From Marseilla massiliensis (GTDB taxonomy: Bacteria; Bacteroidota; Bacteroidia; Bacteroidales; Bacteroidaceae): a DNA stretch of 51,895 nt. Shown one piece after another: positions 25,492-33,948 of this stretch (within the stretch, counting starts at the first letter, position 1; every line of letters starts with the position of its first letter). The position numbers were made by a program, and so were the translations under genes. Under the pieces are notes generated by a model. It searched no databases. It saw only the letters and a list, made by a program, of their open reading frames with translations, and was not told the origin of the DNA. Where the stretch lies: contig NZ_JACJJG010000013.1 in assembly GCF_016899855.1 (NCBI RefSeq), forward strand, positions 1 through 51,895, in the 5' to 3' direction.

Positions 25492-25578
25492 TCAATCGTA
25501 AAGCCGTTGGATATTATACGCGTTGCGGAAGATGTCGTAACCGCAATGTTTTAACCATTAATATTGTAAAATTTCATT

Positions 25579-28485
25579 ATGAGCCATATCGCGTTGAGCC
25601 ATTATACGCCACAAGAAAACACCTGCAAGGACTGCCAACAAGCCTCCTTTCGGAAGGGTAGGGGCAGGCTTTTGCTGCTGTTACTGCTGTTTTTCCTTCT
25701 CTCCTTTCCCGCCTTCCCGCAGTCGGCGGGGCGGCAGGTTACGGGGCGCGTCACCGATGCCAAGACGGGCAAGGGCGTGAGCTACGTTACCTGCAAGACG
25801 CTGGGCGAGCGCGATTCGCTTATGGCCTACGCCCTGACCGACGGCACTGGGGCATTCACCCTGACCCTTCCCGACGGGGCGGAGGCGGTGGAGTTCACCC
25901 TGATGGGCTACGACAAGAAGCGCATAAAGGCGCGCGACGCCCGCCAGGGCATGAGGGTCAGGCTAGCGCCATCGGGCATAATGCTGAAAGAAGTGACCGT
26001 AAAGGCCCGCCCGATAGACGTCCACAAAGACACCATTAACTACAACGTGGCGGCATTTCAGGGCAAGGAAGACCGCTATATAGAAGATGTGCTGAAGAAA
26101 ATGCCGGGCATTGAGGTGGCCGACAACGGCGCGATACGCTACAAGGGCAGACCTATCAACAAGTTTAACATCGAGGGGCAAGACCTGCTGGGCAACCAAT
26201 ACAACCAGGCTACACGCAATATGCCGGCCGACGCGGTGGCCACCGTGCAGGTGATGGAGGACGACCAGCCCATCCGCGCGCTGAAAGACAGGGTGCCGTC
26301 AGACAAAGCCACGCTTAACATCAAGCTGAAACAGGGCTATAAGCTGCGCCCGTTCGGCGAGGCGAGGGGCGGTATCGGCGGCTTCAATGACGTGCTGTGG
26401 AACAACAGTCTGACCTTGATGAACGTGGGAAGGAAGAACCAACTGCTGCTGACCGCAAAGATGGACAACAATGGCGAGAACCTGTCGGAGAACACGGTGG
26501 AGCACATCGACTATTCCGACGCGGACAACTACGAGCCTCTGCCGGGCGAAATGATACAGACGGACGGCATGGCACAGCCGCCGATTAGCGAGAAACGATA
26601 CCTCAGGAACAAGTCTTACTCTGTAGGACTGAACCATGTCCACCGCATTGGCCGCTACGGTTCGCTGCGCACCAACATAACTTATTACGGCACGTCCAAC
26701 CACAACGAGGACAGCACCTACAACTACTACGGCGGCGAACAGACGCTTTCGCTCAGCGAAACTAACCGTCGCAAGCTATCATCCCACACCCTCATGCCCC
26801 ACTTCCGCTATGAACATAACGCCCCGAAAGTGTACCTCGTCGACGAACTATCAGGCTCCCTGTCATTCTTTAAGTTGACGAGTGACAAGTTGACAAGCAG
26901 ACAAGGAGATTTGACTCAGCAGGAAAGCAACGATGTTTTTGAGCAGACAAGGGACATCTTTAAGTCAACGAGTGACGAGTTGACAAGTAAACAAGGAGAA
27001 ATGCCTCGCCTATTAGCAGGGCAAATCTCCTCGTCTGCTCGTCCCTTGTCTGCTTGTCAACTAAATGAAATCTCCTCGTCTGCTCGTGACATGTCTGCTT
27101 ATCAACTGCGCGAAAGCGCCGACCGCCATCCCGGCTACTTGCAGAATAAGCTGCGCATGACCATAAATGCCGGGGCGAATGTATATTCGGTGAACTCGCT
27201 GTTCAGGTATTTCCGCCGCAGCGAAACACTCGCCGTGGGCGAAAACGACGGTGACGCGGAGGGCAATTCTGCTTACTCCTTCTCTCCATACTCCATTACT
27301 CCTTCCTCAATCTACCAATTAAGCCAACGCCTTGAACTTGAAAGGCTGATGACACGGAGCAGCGTTTCGACAATATTCAGGGTCTTGGGCAACAGTCTTG
27401 AACTGAAATATACGTTCGAGTTGCGTTCAGACAACGTGGCAGTTGATGGCAACCGAGGTTACCGCACAACGTACATGAAGCATTCGTTCATGCCCGGATA
27501 CTCCATCGTTTACGGCCGTGGGCACATTGGTATAGAAGTACCCGTGAGCGTGTTCACGTCGCGCGTGCCGTGGAGCGGCGTCAGCGGCGGAACAAAGGTG
27601 TATGCCTCGCCCTCGCTCAGGTGGCGGCATGAGTTTTCGCCGTTCTGGAGAATGAACATAATGGGCGGCATCAGCCGTGACCCTTCGGCCGATGTCATGA
27701 CGCCGGAGGAGTTCGCAAGGGATTACCGTACGCGTCTGCTGACGGCCGACCGCATAGGATGGACGCGCCGTTCAGGTGCCTCGTTCTCGCTTAACTACTC
27801 CAATCTTGTCACCCTGTTTGTGTGGAATGTCATGGCGTCGGCTTCATGGAGCACGTCAGACCATTACAACGAATACACCTACGGCAATGATCTGACCACC
27901 GTAAGGCCCGTATGGAAGGACGTGAAATCGCGCTCACTGTTTGTCCTGACGTCGGTCGATAAGACCTTTGCAGGCACCGGCGAAAGCGTGAAGGCCACCG
28001 TAAGCTATAATCGCACGGCGCTGCCCGTGGCGCAGAACGGCGTAACCGCCGACATAACCGCCAATGTGCTGACGACGGCAATGACGCTGAGGTGGAGCAG
28101 GTGGAAGTGGCTGTCGGTGACCGACCGTCCCACTTTCAACCTTACGTGGCAGGATCCGTATGCCTGGAGCGCCGGACATAACACCCTGAAGAGCTTTTAC
28201 AACGAGGCAGACGTCCACCTGTTCCCGCTCAGCGGACTTGACATAAGCCTGTCATGGGAGTACAACGTCCTGGAGGTTGAGCGCGGGCGATACCGCCGTA
28301 ACAGCTTTCTTGACGCCTCTGTGCGCTATTCTTTAAGTAAAAAGATAGATTTACGCCTGGCAATGAGCAATCTGCTGAACCGTAAAGTGTATGAAGAGGC
28401 TTCGTTCTCGGGCCTCAACTACGGCTATTTCAGCCTGCCCTTGCGTGGCCGCGAGGTGCTTTTCTCCGTCGCGTTCAGCATTTAA
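25579..28485 (+). CDS. Outer membrane beta-barrel protein with CarboxypepD_reg and plug-like domains
   Basis: A 968-residue surface protein. An unusually long charged leader precedes the signal-peptide core (RGRLLLLLLLFFLLSFPAFPQ, about 28-48); no later ATG would retain it. Next come a carboxypeptidase-regulatory-like Ig domain (about 52-130, GRVTDAKTGKGVSYV), a plug-like domain (about 140-235, KKMPGIEVADNGAIRYKGR, AVATVQVMEDDQP) and a large beta barrel to the end (FSLPLRGREVLFSVAFSI-like terminus with aromatic strands). The architecture is that of TonB-dependent-receptor-like proteins lacking a clear SusC signature; substrate unknown. Residues about 432-511 are encoded by an inserted palindromic repeat and another repeat-like stretch lies near 566-577, both probably in surface loops. 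A kinase/regulator pair converges on it. Confidence 0.85.
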   Translation: MSHIALSHYTPQENTCKDCQQASFRKGRGRLLLLLLLFFLLSFPAFPQSAGRQVTGRVTDAKTGKGVSYVTCKTLGERDSLMAYALTDGTGAFTLTLPDGAEAVEFTLMGYDKKRIKARDARQGMRVRLAPSGIMLKEVTVKARPIDVHKDTINYNVAAFQGKEDRYIEDVLKKMPGIEVADNGAIRYKGRPINKFNIEGQDLLGNQYNQATRNMPADAVATVQVMEDDQPIRALKDRVPSDKATLNIKLKQGYKLRPFGEARGGIGGFNDVLWNNSLTLMNVGRKNQLLLTAKMDNNGENLSENTVEHIDYSDADNYEPLPGEMIQTDGMAQPPISEKRYLRNKSYSVGLNHVHRIGRYGSLRTNITYYGTSNHNEDSTYNYYGGEQTLSLSETNRRKLSSHTLMPHFRYEHNAPKVYLVDELSGSLSFFKLTSDKLTSRQGDLTQQESNDVFEQTRDIFKSTSDELTSKQGEMPRLLAGQISSSARPLSACQLNEISSSARDMSAYQLRESADRHPGYLQNKLRMTINAGANVYSVNSLFRYFRRSETLAVGENDGDAEGNSAYSFSPYSITPSSIYQLSQRLELERLMTRSSVSTIFRVLGNSLELKYTFELRSDNVAVDGNRGYRTTYMKHSFMPGYSIVYGRGHIGIEVPVSVFTSRVPWSGVSGGTKVYASPSLRWRHEFSPFWRMNIMGGISRDPSADVMTPEEFARDYRTRLLTADRIGWTRRSGASFSLNYSNLVTLFVWNVMASASWSTSDHYNEYTYGNDLTTVRPVWKDVKSRSLFVLTSVDKTFAGTGESVKATVSYNRTALPVAQNGVTADITANVLTTAMTLRWSRWKWLSVTDRPTFNLTWQDPYAWSAGHNTLKSFYNEADVHLFPLSGLDISLSWEYNVLEVERGRYRRNSFLDASVRYSLSKKIDLRLAMSNLLNRKVYEEASFSGLNYGYFSLPLRGREVLFSVAFSI
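26869..27107 (+). repeat. In-frame palindromic repeat element inside the outer membrane protein gene
   Basis: Two forward units (26869-26913 and 26959-27003, exactly 90 bp apart, each containing AGTTGAC/GAGTTGACAAGY-AACAAGGAGA-type sequence) are followed by two reverse-complement units (27022-27062 and 27067-27107, 45 bp apart, 36 of 41 identical). All offsets are multiples of three and the frame stays open. The same sequence occurs outside genes at 30029-30104 and 43213-43327. Confidence 0.85.
27273..27308 (+). repeat. Low-complexity ACTCC-rich stretch inside the same gene
   Basis: TACTCCTT-, TACTCCAT- and TACTCCTT-like units (27273-27308) encode a Ser/Tyr/Pro-rich segment AYSFSPYSITPSS unlike the surrounding barrel strands. 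It looks like the reverse strand of GGAGTAA-type intergenic repeats. Confidence 0.45.
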
Positions 28486-28603
28486 CGCCGGATAAAGTCA
28501 TGAAAACCGTAAGCTGAACGCATGTTCCTAGTTACAATCACTACGTCTGATTATTCATTTATCATTATTCATTAATCATTCCATACATGTTTTCTTACAA
28601 ACT

Positions 28604-28684
28604 AAAAGGCCGTCTTTCGCAATGCAGAAGACGCCCTTTTAGCCTGCGATTGACGGCCTTTTGGAAAGTAAAAGACCGTCTATC
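28604..28684. repeat. 22-bp-phased repeat family, locus D (four modules)
   Basis: Cores GGCCGTC, GACGCCC, GACGGCC and GACCGTC are centred at 28611, 28633, 28655 and 28677, exactly 22 bp apart. The array lies between converging genes, about 120 bp after the outer-membrane-protein stop. It is preceded by ATTCATT/ATCATT-type low-complexity sequence (28551-28580). Confidence 0.85.
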
Positions 28685-28738
28685 GCAATACCGTTTATCG
28701 AGAATGATCAACTCATTGACAGTTAATCCCCAAACAAG

Positions 28739-30019
28739 TCATGCCTTGCCGATAGACAAAGTGAACGTATGCATTCCACCGGTGAAGGTGTATTTAATGT
28801 CAAGGCCGTAAAGATTGGATATTGCCTTGACGAGAGACAGGCCGAGGCCGGTAGACGACTTCTTGCCCGCCGAATGGTAGAAGCGCTCGAATATCTTGCT
28901 GTCGTCAAGCGGGCGGAGGCTGCCCGTGTTGGCTACGGTGTACGTCTTGCCGTCAGAAGTGACGCTTATCTCGCCTCCGTCAACGTTGTGGATGAACGCG
29001 TTTTTGAGCAGGTTGCCTATTAATATGCCGGCAAGCTGCTCGTCTATATCCACCTCGGCCGCGCCCGTAAAGGCTGTCTTGACCTGTATCCGCCTGTTGG
29101 CGTAGACGGCCGCGAGGTCTGGCAGAATCTTCATTGTTGTTGTTTCGAGGTCTACGGTGACACGGTTGACAAACTGCCCGTTGTCTATCTTGCAGAGCAA
29201 CAGCAGCGAGCGGTTGGTGGCCGAGAGGCTTTTCAGCGTGCGCAGGGTCTTTATTATGTCGGCCATCTGCGTCTCGGTGAGGTTGTCTTCATCGAGCAAC
29301 ATCTCAAGGCGGTTGGTGCATACGGCCAGCGGTGTCTGCATCTCGTGTGACGCGTTGGCGATAAACAGCTTCTGCTGTTCGTACTGGCGCTCGTTACGCT
29401 CTACGCTACGGCGCAGCGCGTCGTTAAGGGTGCTGAACTCGGTTATCTTGGTGTTGCTGTCGAGGGGGCGGCTGCGCTTACCCAGCTTGTAGGCGTTGAG
29501 CCAGTCGAGCAGCGCCTTGAGCGGCTTCATGCTGTGGCGTATGGTCCACAGGTTGACCACGGTTATGCCGACGAGCAGCACTACATAGAGTGCGATAAGC
29601 CAGTAGAGGATGGCGCGCTTCATGTTGTTCTTGTCGATGGATGGTGTGAACACTACGAGCTCACGCCATTGCCCGTCGTCGGTCTGGAAGATGTACGTGA
29701 TGGTGCGGGCCTGCTCGTAACGGTGCCTTTGCTCGAAAAACATCTCCGTGTCCTTATACCTTATGTGCTGCATTCGCGCTGCATAGCCGGCCGGTATCGA
29801 GCGTATGACGTACTGACGGCCGGAGATTTCGCTCGACTCGGGCAGCGTCTCGCCCGCAAGATAGTCGGTGATGAGCGTCTCGGCATAGTCGGTGAGCGCC
29901 TCGTCGGTGGCGTTGTTTATCTCTTTTATTATCGCGAAATAAAAGCAGACGGCCCAAACGGCTATGACGATAGCCTTGAGTATGGACAGCCGGAAGGTTA
30001 TTACGTTCTGAAGCTTCAT
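28739..30019 (-). CDS. Membrane sensor histidine kinase
   Basis: I start at the ATG ending at 30019 (426 residues, MKLQNVITFRLSILKAIV); an in-frame ATG at 30052 would place the N-terminus inside a palindromic repeat. Two membrane helices (about 10-28 and 155-180) bracket a sensor domain of about 120 residues. The H-box is ANASHEMQTPLAVCTNRLEML, followed by N box NLLKNAFIHN and G2 GLGLSLVKAI. The G1 region is short (VANTGSL). It probably phosphorylates the regulator encoded just upstream in the same direction. The signal sensed is unknown. It converges with the large outer-membrane-protein gene. Confidence 0.9.
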   Translation of the reverse strand: MKLQNVITFRLSILKAIVIAVWAVCFYFAIIKEINNATDEALTDYAETLITDYLAGETLPESSEISGRQYVIRSIPAGYAARMQHIRYKDTEMFFEQRHRYEQARTITYIFQTDDGQWRELVVFTPSIDKNNMKRAILYWLIALYVVLLVGITVVNLWTIRHSMKPLKALLDWLNAYKLGKRSRPLDSNTKITEFSTLNDALRRSVERNERQYEQQKLFIANASHEMQTPLAVCTNRLEMLLDEDNLTETQMADIIKTLRTLKSLSATNRSLLLLCKIDNGQFVNRVTVDLETTTMKILPDLAAVYANRRIQVKTAFTGAAEVDIDEQLAGILIGNLLKNAFIHNVDGGEISVTSDGKTYTVANTGSLRPLDDSKIFERFYHSAGKKSSTGLGLSLVKAISNLYGLDIKYTFTGGMHTFTLSIGKA

Positions 30020-30028
30020 CGTTTTTTT

Positions 30029-30104
30029 AGTTGACAAGGGACGAGTTGACAAGCAGACGAGGAGATATGTTTAAGTCAACTCGTCCCTTGTTTGCTTGTC
30101 AACT
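30029..30104. repeat. Palindromic repeat (family of the in-frame element) between regulator and kinase genes
   Basis: ACAAGGGACGAGTTGAC (30034-30050) pairs perfectly with GTCAACTCGTCCCTTGT (30075-30091), with further AGTTGACAAGC units outside. The TGA stop of the upstream regulator gene (30101-30099) lies within the repeat, in the AGTTGA of its right arm. Confidence 0.8.
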
Positions 30105-30779
30105 TGATACCACAAGTTTATATCCAAACCCGTAGACGGTCTTTATCTCTATTGTCGCGCCGGCGGCTTTGAGCCTTTTGCGCAGGTTTTTCATCTGGGC
30201 GTAGATGAAGTCGAAATTGTCGGCCTGGTCGATACTGTCGCCCCACACGGCCTCGGCCAGCGTCTGCTTCTCTATCAGGCGGTTGGCGCGGTTGACAAGG
30301 TAGTGCAATATGTCGTACTCCTTGCGCCCAAGCTCGAGGTCGCGGCCGTCAACGTCTACCTTGAACGTGTCGGGATGGATGGTCACGTTGCCCAGCTTGA
30401 TGTTGCGCTCGCCGTTATGCGCGTTGCGGCGCAGCACGCTCTTTATCCTGGCGTGCAGCTCGGCAAGGTGGAACGGCTTGGCAAGATAGTCGTCGGCGCC
30501 GAGGTCAAGCCCCGTAACCTTGTCCTCGATGGAGTCTTTGGCGGATATTATGATCACGTTGTTGCGCCTGCCCCGCTCCGAGAGTTCACGCAACAGGCTC
30601 AGCCCGTTGCCGTCGGGCAGCATGATGTCGAGCAGGATGCAGTCGTACTCATATATGAAAACCTTGGTCCGCGCGGTAGAATAATCGGGCGCGGTCTCCA
30701 CAACATACCGCTCCTTCTCCAGCGAGCGCACTATCACTTCACGCAAGTCGGCGTTGTCTTCGATTACCAGTATCTTCAT
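30099..30779 (-). CDS. OmpR-type response regulator
   Basis: A 226-residue regulator with receiver domain (acidic residues E7-D8, phosphoacceptor D51 in CILLDIMLPDGNG, KPF near 102-104) and a C-terminal winged helix (LGRKEYDILHYLVNRANRLIE, QMKNLRKRLKAAG, VYGFGYKLVVSS). It is upstream of, and on the same strand as, the kinase gene, 79 bp away, so they form a regulator-kinase unit. The last codons (TCA AGT TGA) fall in the start of a palindromic repeat, so the repeat fixes the C-terminal end. Targets are unknown; the outer membrane protein next door is an attractive candidate. Confidence 0.92.
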   Translation of the reverse strand: MKILVIEDNADLREVIVRSLEKERYVVETAPDYSTARTKVFIYEYDCILLDIMLPDGNGLSLLRELSERGRRNNVIIISAKDSIEDKVTGLDLGADDYLAKPFHLAELHARIKSVLRRNAHNGERNIKLGNVTIHPDTFKVDVDGRDLELGRKEYDILHYLVNRANRLIEKQTLAEAVWGDSIDQADNFDFIYAQMKNLRKRLKAAGATIEIKTVYGFGYKLVVSS

Positions 30780-30784
30780 ATTTC

Positions 30785-30931
30785 GTTAGAAGTTATAGAA
30801 GTAAAAGAAGTTACCGCTCACTTTGTTCACTCAGAAGTTAAAGCCATTTGCCTCGCATCACGAAATCAATCTACGTTTATCTGCATAAGTAATGGCTTTA
30901 ACTTCTATAACTTCTCTTACTTCTTTAAATT
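30785..30931. repeat. GAAGTTA-type hairpin repeat upstream of the regulator gene
   Basis: AGAAGTTAAAGCCATT (30833-30848) pairs perfectly with AATGGCTTTAACTTCT (30891-30906). Outer GAAGTTATAGAAGT and ACTTCTCTTACTTC units extend the symmetry. It fills the 162-bp gap between the acyl-CoA synthetase stop and the regulator start. Confidence 0.7.
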
Positions 30932-30941
30932 CTGAATATTC

Positions 30942-33002
30942 TTACTTTTCAATCCTCATCCTTGCGTCTACGGCTACGATATCGTTCTCGTCGGCCAGCA
31001 AGGGGTTGATGTCCATCTCCTTGATTTCGGTGGCGAAGCGCAAGAGTGTCGACAGGCGCACTATTATCTCGGCGTACTTCTTCTCGTTGACGCCCTTCTG
31101 TCCGCGCGTGCCTCTTATTATCTTGTACGCCCGCAGGGAGCGTATCATCGAGTAAGCCTCGTCATACGACAGCGGGGCAAGGCCGCTTGACACGTCCTTC
31201 AGCACTTCGACGAAGATTCCGCCGAGGCCGCACAGCACTATGTGGCCGAACCTTGGCTCGTATTTGGCGCCGATGAACAGCTCGCGTCCACGCAACATCT
31301 TCTGCACCATGACGCCTTTAGCTCCCTCGATCTGCATCATTCGATCGAACTCATACTCCAGCTGGCTCGACGTCTTGATGTTAAGCGCCACTCCGCCTAC
31401 GTCGCTCTTGTGGACAGGGCCTACCACCTTGGCCACCACGGGATAGCCTACCTTCTCGGCAAAGGCTTCCAGCTCGGCCTTGTCGGCGCTCACAAGCTCT
31501 GGCACCATCGGTATTCCGGCGCACTCGAGCAGTTCATGCACATGCTCGGGAGAGATGTATCCGTTGCCTTCGATACGTCCGATGACCTCGCGGATACGAG
31601 GAACGTCGACGCCGAACAGCTCTATTTCCGGCGAGGCGGGACGCGGAGTCTTCATCACTTGGGTAAGAGCCGTGGCAAGGGTAACCTCGTCGCTGAAGTT
31701 GACATGCCCCTTGCTGAGGAACTCGGCAACCTCCGGACCGGCGGTATGCAGGCACGGCAGGATGGGGAAAATGGGCTTCTTGCACTCCAGAATCTTCTTG
31801 TGCAACACGTCGTAGGCCTCATACAGCTGGACAAGACCCGGCGTTCCGAAGATTACGAAGATAGCGTCAATGCCCTTGAACTTATGCTCACAGTAGTCAA
31901 TGGCAAGCGAAAGATGTTCCGGTGTGCCGGTAGCGAGGATGTCGATGGGGTTGGATACCGACGAGCCGGGGAACAGAAGGCTCTTCAGTTCGTCAGCCTC
32001 GGGCCCCTCAATCTTGGGCACGTTGAGCCCGCCTTTCGACAAAGCGTCGGTCAGCATTACGCCCGGGCCGCCGGCATGGGTAACGATGGCGAAGTTACGT
32101 CCAGTCAAAGGAGGCAGCGTAAAGATACATCCTACGGTGGTAAGCTCCTCTCTCGAGAAGCAGCGCACTATCCCCGCCTTGCGGAAGAGAGCCTCAACGG
32201 CCGAGTCGCTGCTGGCTATCGCCCCCGTGTGCGACGACGCGGCGCGGCTGCCGCTCTCGCTGCTGCCCGCCTTGATTGCCGCTATACGGCAGCCCTTGCG
32301 TATGAGCGAACCTGCGTGGAACAGCAACTTGTCGGGGTTGTTGATGTTTTCGATATAAAGAAGCTTGATGTGCGAGTCGCGCTCGGGGTCGAAGTTCTCG
32401 TCCATATACTGGAGAACGTCCTCAATGCCTATCTGCTTGCTGTTGCCCACACTCCACACCGAGTTGAACGGCAGGCCCTTGATTACGGCAGACTCGAGGA
32501 TGAACACCGCCGTGGCACCCGACCCGCTGATGAAGTCGACACCCTTATCATGCAGCGTGGGGATGGGTTTCGTGAACACGCTGTGGTGCCACGAGTTCAT
32601 CAGTCCAATACAGTTGGGGCCGATAAGCGCCGCCCCATACTTATCGCATGTGTCCACAATGCGCTGCTCAAGCTCGGCACCCTCCTTAGTCTCCTCGCCG
32701 AATCCGGCAGAGATTATGATGAAAGCGCGCACGCCCTTGTCGCGCGCAAGAGTCTCTACACTCTCCGGACACATCTTGGCCGGTATCACGAGCACAGCCA
32801 AATCGGTAGGAGGCAGCTCGCCGGCGTCATGGAACACCTTAATGCCCTGCACCTCGTCTTCCTTCGGATTGATAATTCTCAGCGTGCCCTTATAGCCTCC
32901 GCTGATAAGATTGCGCACCAATGCGCCGCCCGGTTTGTGGACGTTGTTCGAGCCGCCCACCACCACGATACTCTCGGGATGTAACAGTTGTCGGTTAATC
33001 AT
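30942..33002 (-). CDS. NDP-forming acyl-CoA (acetyl-CoA) synthetase
   Basis: I start at the ATG ending at 33002 (686 residues, MINRQLLHPESIVVVGGS); an upstream ATG at 33032 adds ten polar residues. Domain order is a CoA-binding Rossmann domain (SIVVVGGSNNVHKPGGALVRN), two succinyl-CoA-ligase-like flavodoxin domains, with the phosphohistidine expected in AASSHTGAIASSD, and a C-terminal ATP-grasp domain (PVVAKVVGPVHKSDVGGVALN). In the family this fusion converts acyl-CoA + ADP + phosphate to acid + ATP + CoA, often to make acetate and ATP during fermentation. Substrate is not decided by sequence. It follows the bcp gene by 75 bp. Confidence 0.9.
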   Translation of the reverse strand: MINRQLLHPESIVVVGGSNNVHKPGGALVRNLISGGYKGTLRIINPKEDEVQGIKVFHDAGELPPTDLAVLVIPAKMCPESVETLARDKGVRAFIIISAGFGEETKEGAELEQRIVDTCDKYGAALIGPNCIGLMNSWHHSVFTKPIPTLHDKGVDFISGSGATAVFILESAVIKGLPFNSVWSVGNSKQIGIEDVLQYMDENFDPERDSHIKLLYIENINNPDKLLFHAGSLIRKGCRIAAIKAGSSESGSRAASSHTGAIASSDSAVEALFRKAGIVRCFSREELTTVGCIFTLPPLTGRNFAIVTHAGGPGVMLTDALSKGGLNVPKIEGPEADELKSLLFPGSSVSNPIDILATGTPEHLSLAIDYCEHKFKGIDAIFVIFGTPGLVQLYEAYDVLHKKILECKKPIFPILPCLHTAGPEVAEFLSKGHVNFSDEVTLATALTQVMKTPRPASPEIELFGVDVPRIREVIGRIEGNGYISPEHVHELLECAGIPMVPELVSADKAELEAFAEKVGYPVVAKVVGPVHKSDVGGVALNIKTSSQLEYEFDRMMQIEGAKGVMVQKMLRGRELFIGAKYEPRFGHIVLCGLGGIFVEVLKDVSSGLAPLSYDEAYSMIRSLRAYKIIRGTRGQKGVNEKKYAEIIVRLSTLLRFATEIKEMDINPLLADENDIVAVDARMRIEK

Positions 33003-33077
33003 AGTATTGTTTTTAGTTTTTGACACCCGCATTCAGCCAACAGTATGTATGCCGGCTGAATGCGGACATCAGTGTTT

Positions 33078-33527
33078 TTACTTCAGTATCTGCTGCGCGT
33101 GCTCCTTCACCTTTATCTCCTTGGGAGTTATCACGCGCTCTATTATGCCTTCCTCGTTGATGATGAAGGTGGTGCGGAACGTGCCCATGTACGTGCGTCC
33201 GTACATTTTCTTCTCGCCCCACACGCCGAACTGCTCAACAAGCTGCTTCTCCGTGTCGGCTATAAGATGGAAAGGCAGCTCGTGTTTGGCTATGAAACGC
33301 TGGTGCTTCTTCTCGTCGTCAACGCTTACGCCAAGCACCTCGTAGCCCCCGTTGCGCAGTCCTTCGTAATTGTCGCGCAGGTTGCAGGCCTCGGTAGTGC
33401 AACCCGACGTCAGGTCTTTCGGATAGAAATACAGCACGAGCTTCCTGCCCTTGAAGTCGCTTAACCTCACTTCGTTGCCGTTCTCGTCATGCCCGAGCAA
33501 CTCGGGCGCCTTGTCTCCTACATTCAT
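33078..33527 (-). CDS. bcp: Thiol peroxidase of the Bcp/PrxQ type
   Basis: A 149-residue one-domain peroxiredoxin. The peroxidatic cysteine C43 and resolving cysteine C48 lie in the PrxQ motif LTSGCTTEACNLRD, five residues apart; FYPKD precedes it and GVWGEKKMYGRTYMGTFRTT is the usual Bcp downstream block. It reduces peroxides and alkyl hydroperoxides with thioredoxin as electron donor in the cytoplasm. It is 19 bp downstream of the PIN-toxin gene and 75 bp upstream of the acyl-CoA synthetase, all leftward, so read-through from the toxin-antitoxin promoter is possible. Confidence 0.95.
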   Translation of the reverse strand: MNVGDKAPELLGHDENGNEVRLSDFKGRKLVLYFYPKDLTSGCTTEACNLRDNYEGLRNGGYEVLGVSVDDEKKHQRFIAKHELPFHLIADTEKQLVEQFGVWGEKKMYGRTYMGTFRTTFIINEEGIIERVITPKEIKVKEHAQQILK

Positions 33528-33546
33528 ATATTATTGTTGTTAGATG

Positions 33547-33948
33547 TTATCTGTTAATCCAATTTTCAATATTTATATCGGGAATATGGGATAAATGCCT
33601 TACGTTCTCGGTCACAAGTGTCATGTTTTTACATATCGCTGTTGCTCCGATAAGCAGGTCAAAGTCATCAATCATAGAACCTTGCCTTCTTAATTCTGCC
33701 TTGATTTCAGCATAAACAGGCAATACCGGATATATAGGTTCAACTGAAAGCAACCCTATCAAATCATTAATTTGACTCAAATGCTTCTCTTTTTGTATGC
33801 TACAAGCCGCTCCATAAAGTAACTCGCCGACTGTAATCTCAGATATATGGCAGTTGCCAATACCTATTTCCATCAGTTGGTCAGCCACTTCATACTTTCC
33901 TCTGAGAAAGAAAATGCAGATGTTTGTATCCAATAAATATTGCTTCAT
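33547..33948 (-). CDS. PIN-domain ribonuclease toxin (VapC-like)
   Basis: A 133-residue PIN domain of typical VapC length. The acidic metal-binding residues appear in order: D7 in YLLDTNICIFFLRG, the glutamate of SEITVGELLYGA, and the aspartates of MIDDFDLLIGATAI, with the usual final TLVTENVRHLSHI. Family members cleave tRNA or rRNA unless bound by their antitoxin. Its ATG overlaps the stop of the upstream antitoxin gene by 4 bp (ATGA), the classic toxin-antitoxin coupling. The codon use is more AT-rich than in the neighbouring synthetase gene, compatible with acquisition. Confidence 0.9.
   Translation of the reverse strand: MKQYLLDTNICIFFLRGKYEVADQLMEIGIGNCHISEITVGELLYGAACSIQKEKHLSQINDLIGLLSVEPIYPVLPVYAEIKAELRRQGSMIDDFDLLIGATAICKNMTLVTENVRHLSHIPDINIENWINR

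Larger units (their letters stand above)
24957..25578. other. Long divergent intergenic region with repeats
   Basis: About 620 bp without a gene between the divergent rprX and outer-membrane-protein genes. It contains the four-module 22-bp array at 25151-25230, a 25-bp imperfect inverted-repeat pair at 25234/25467 and AT-rich sequence between those arms. No plus-strand sequence between 25259 and 25578 fits TAnnTTTG. Confidence 0.7.

Noticed and set aside
31242..32984. Long open frame (580 codons) on the plus strand
   Set aside because: It is antisense to the acyl-CoA synthetase gene, which has clear domains; the plus-strand protein has no recognisable motifs and arises from G/C-ending codon use.
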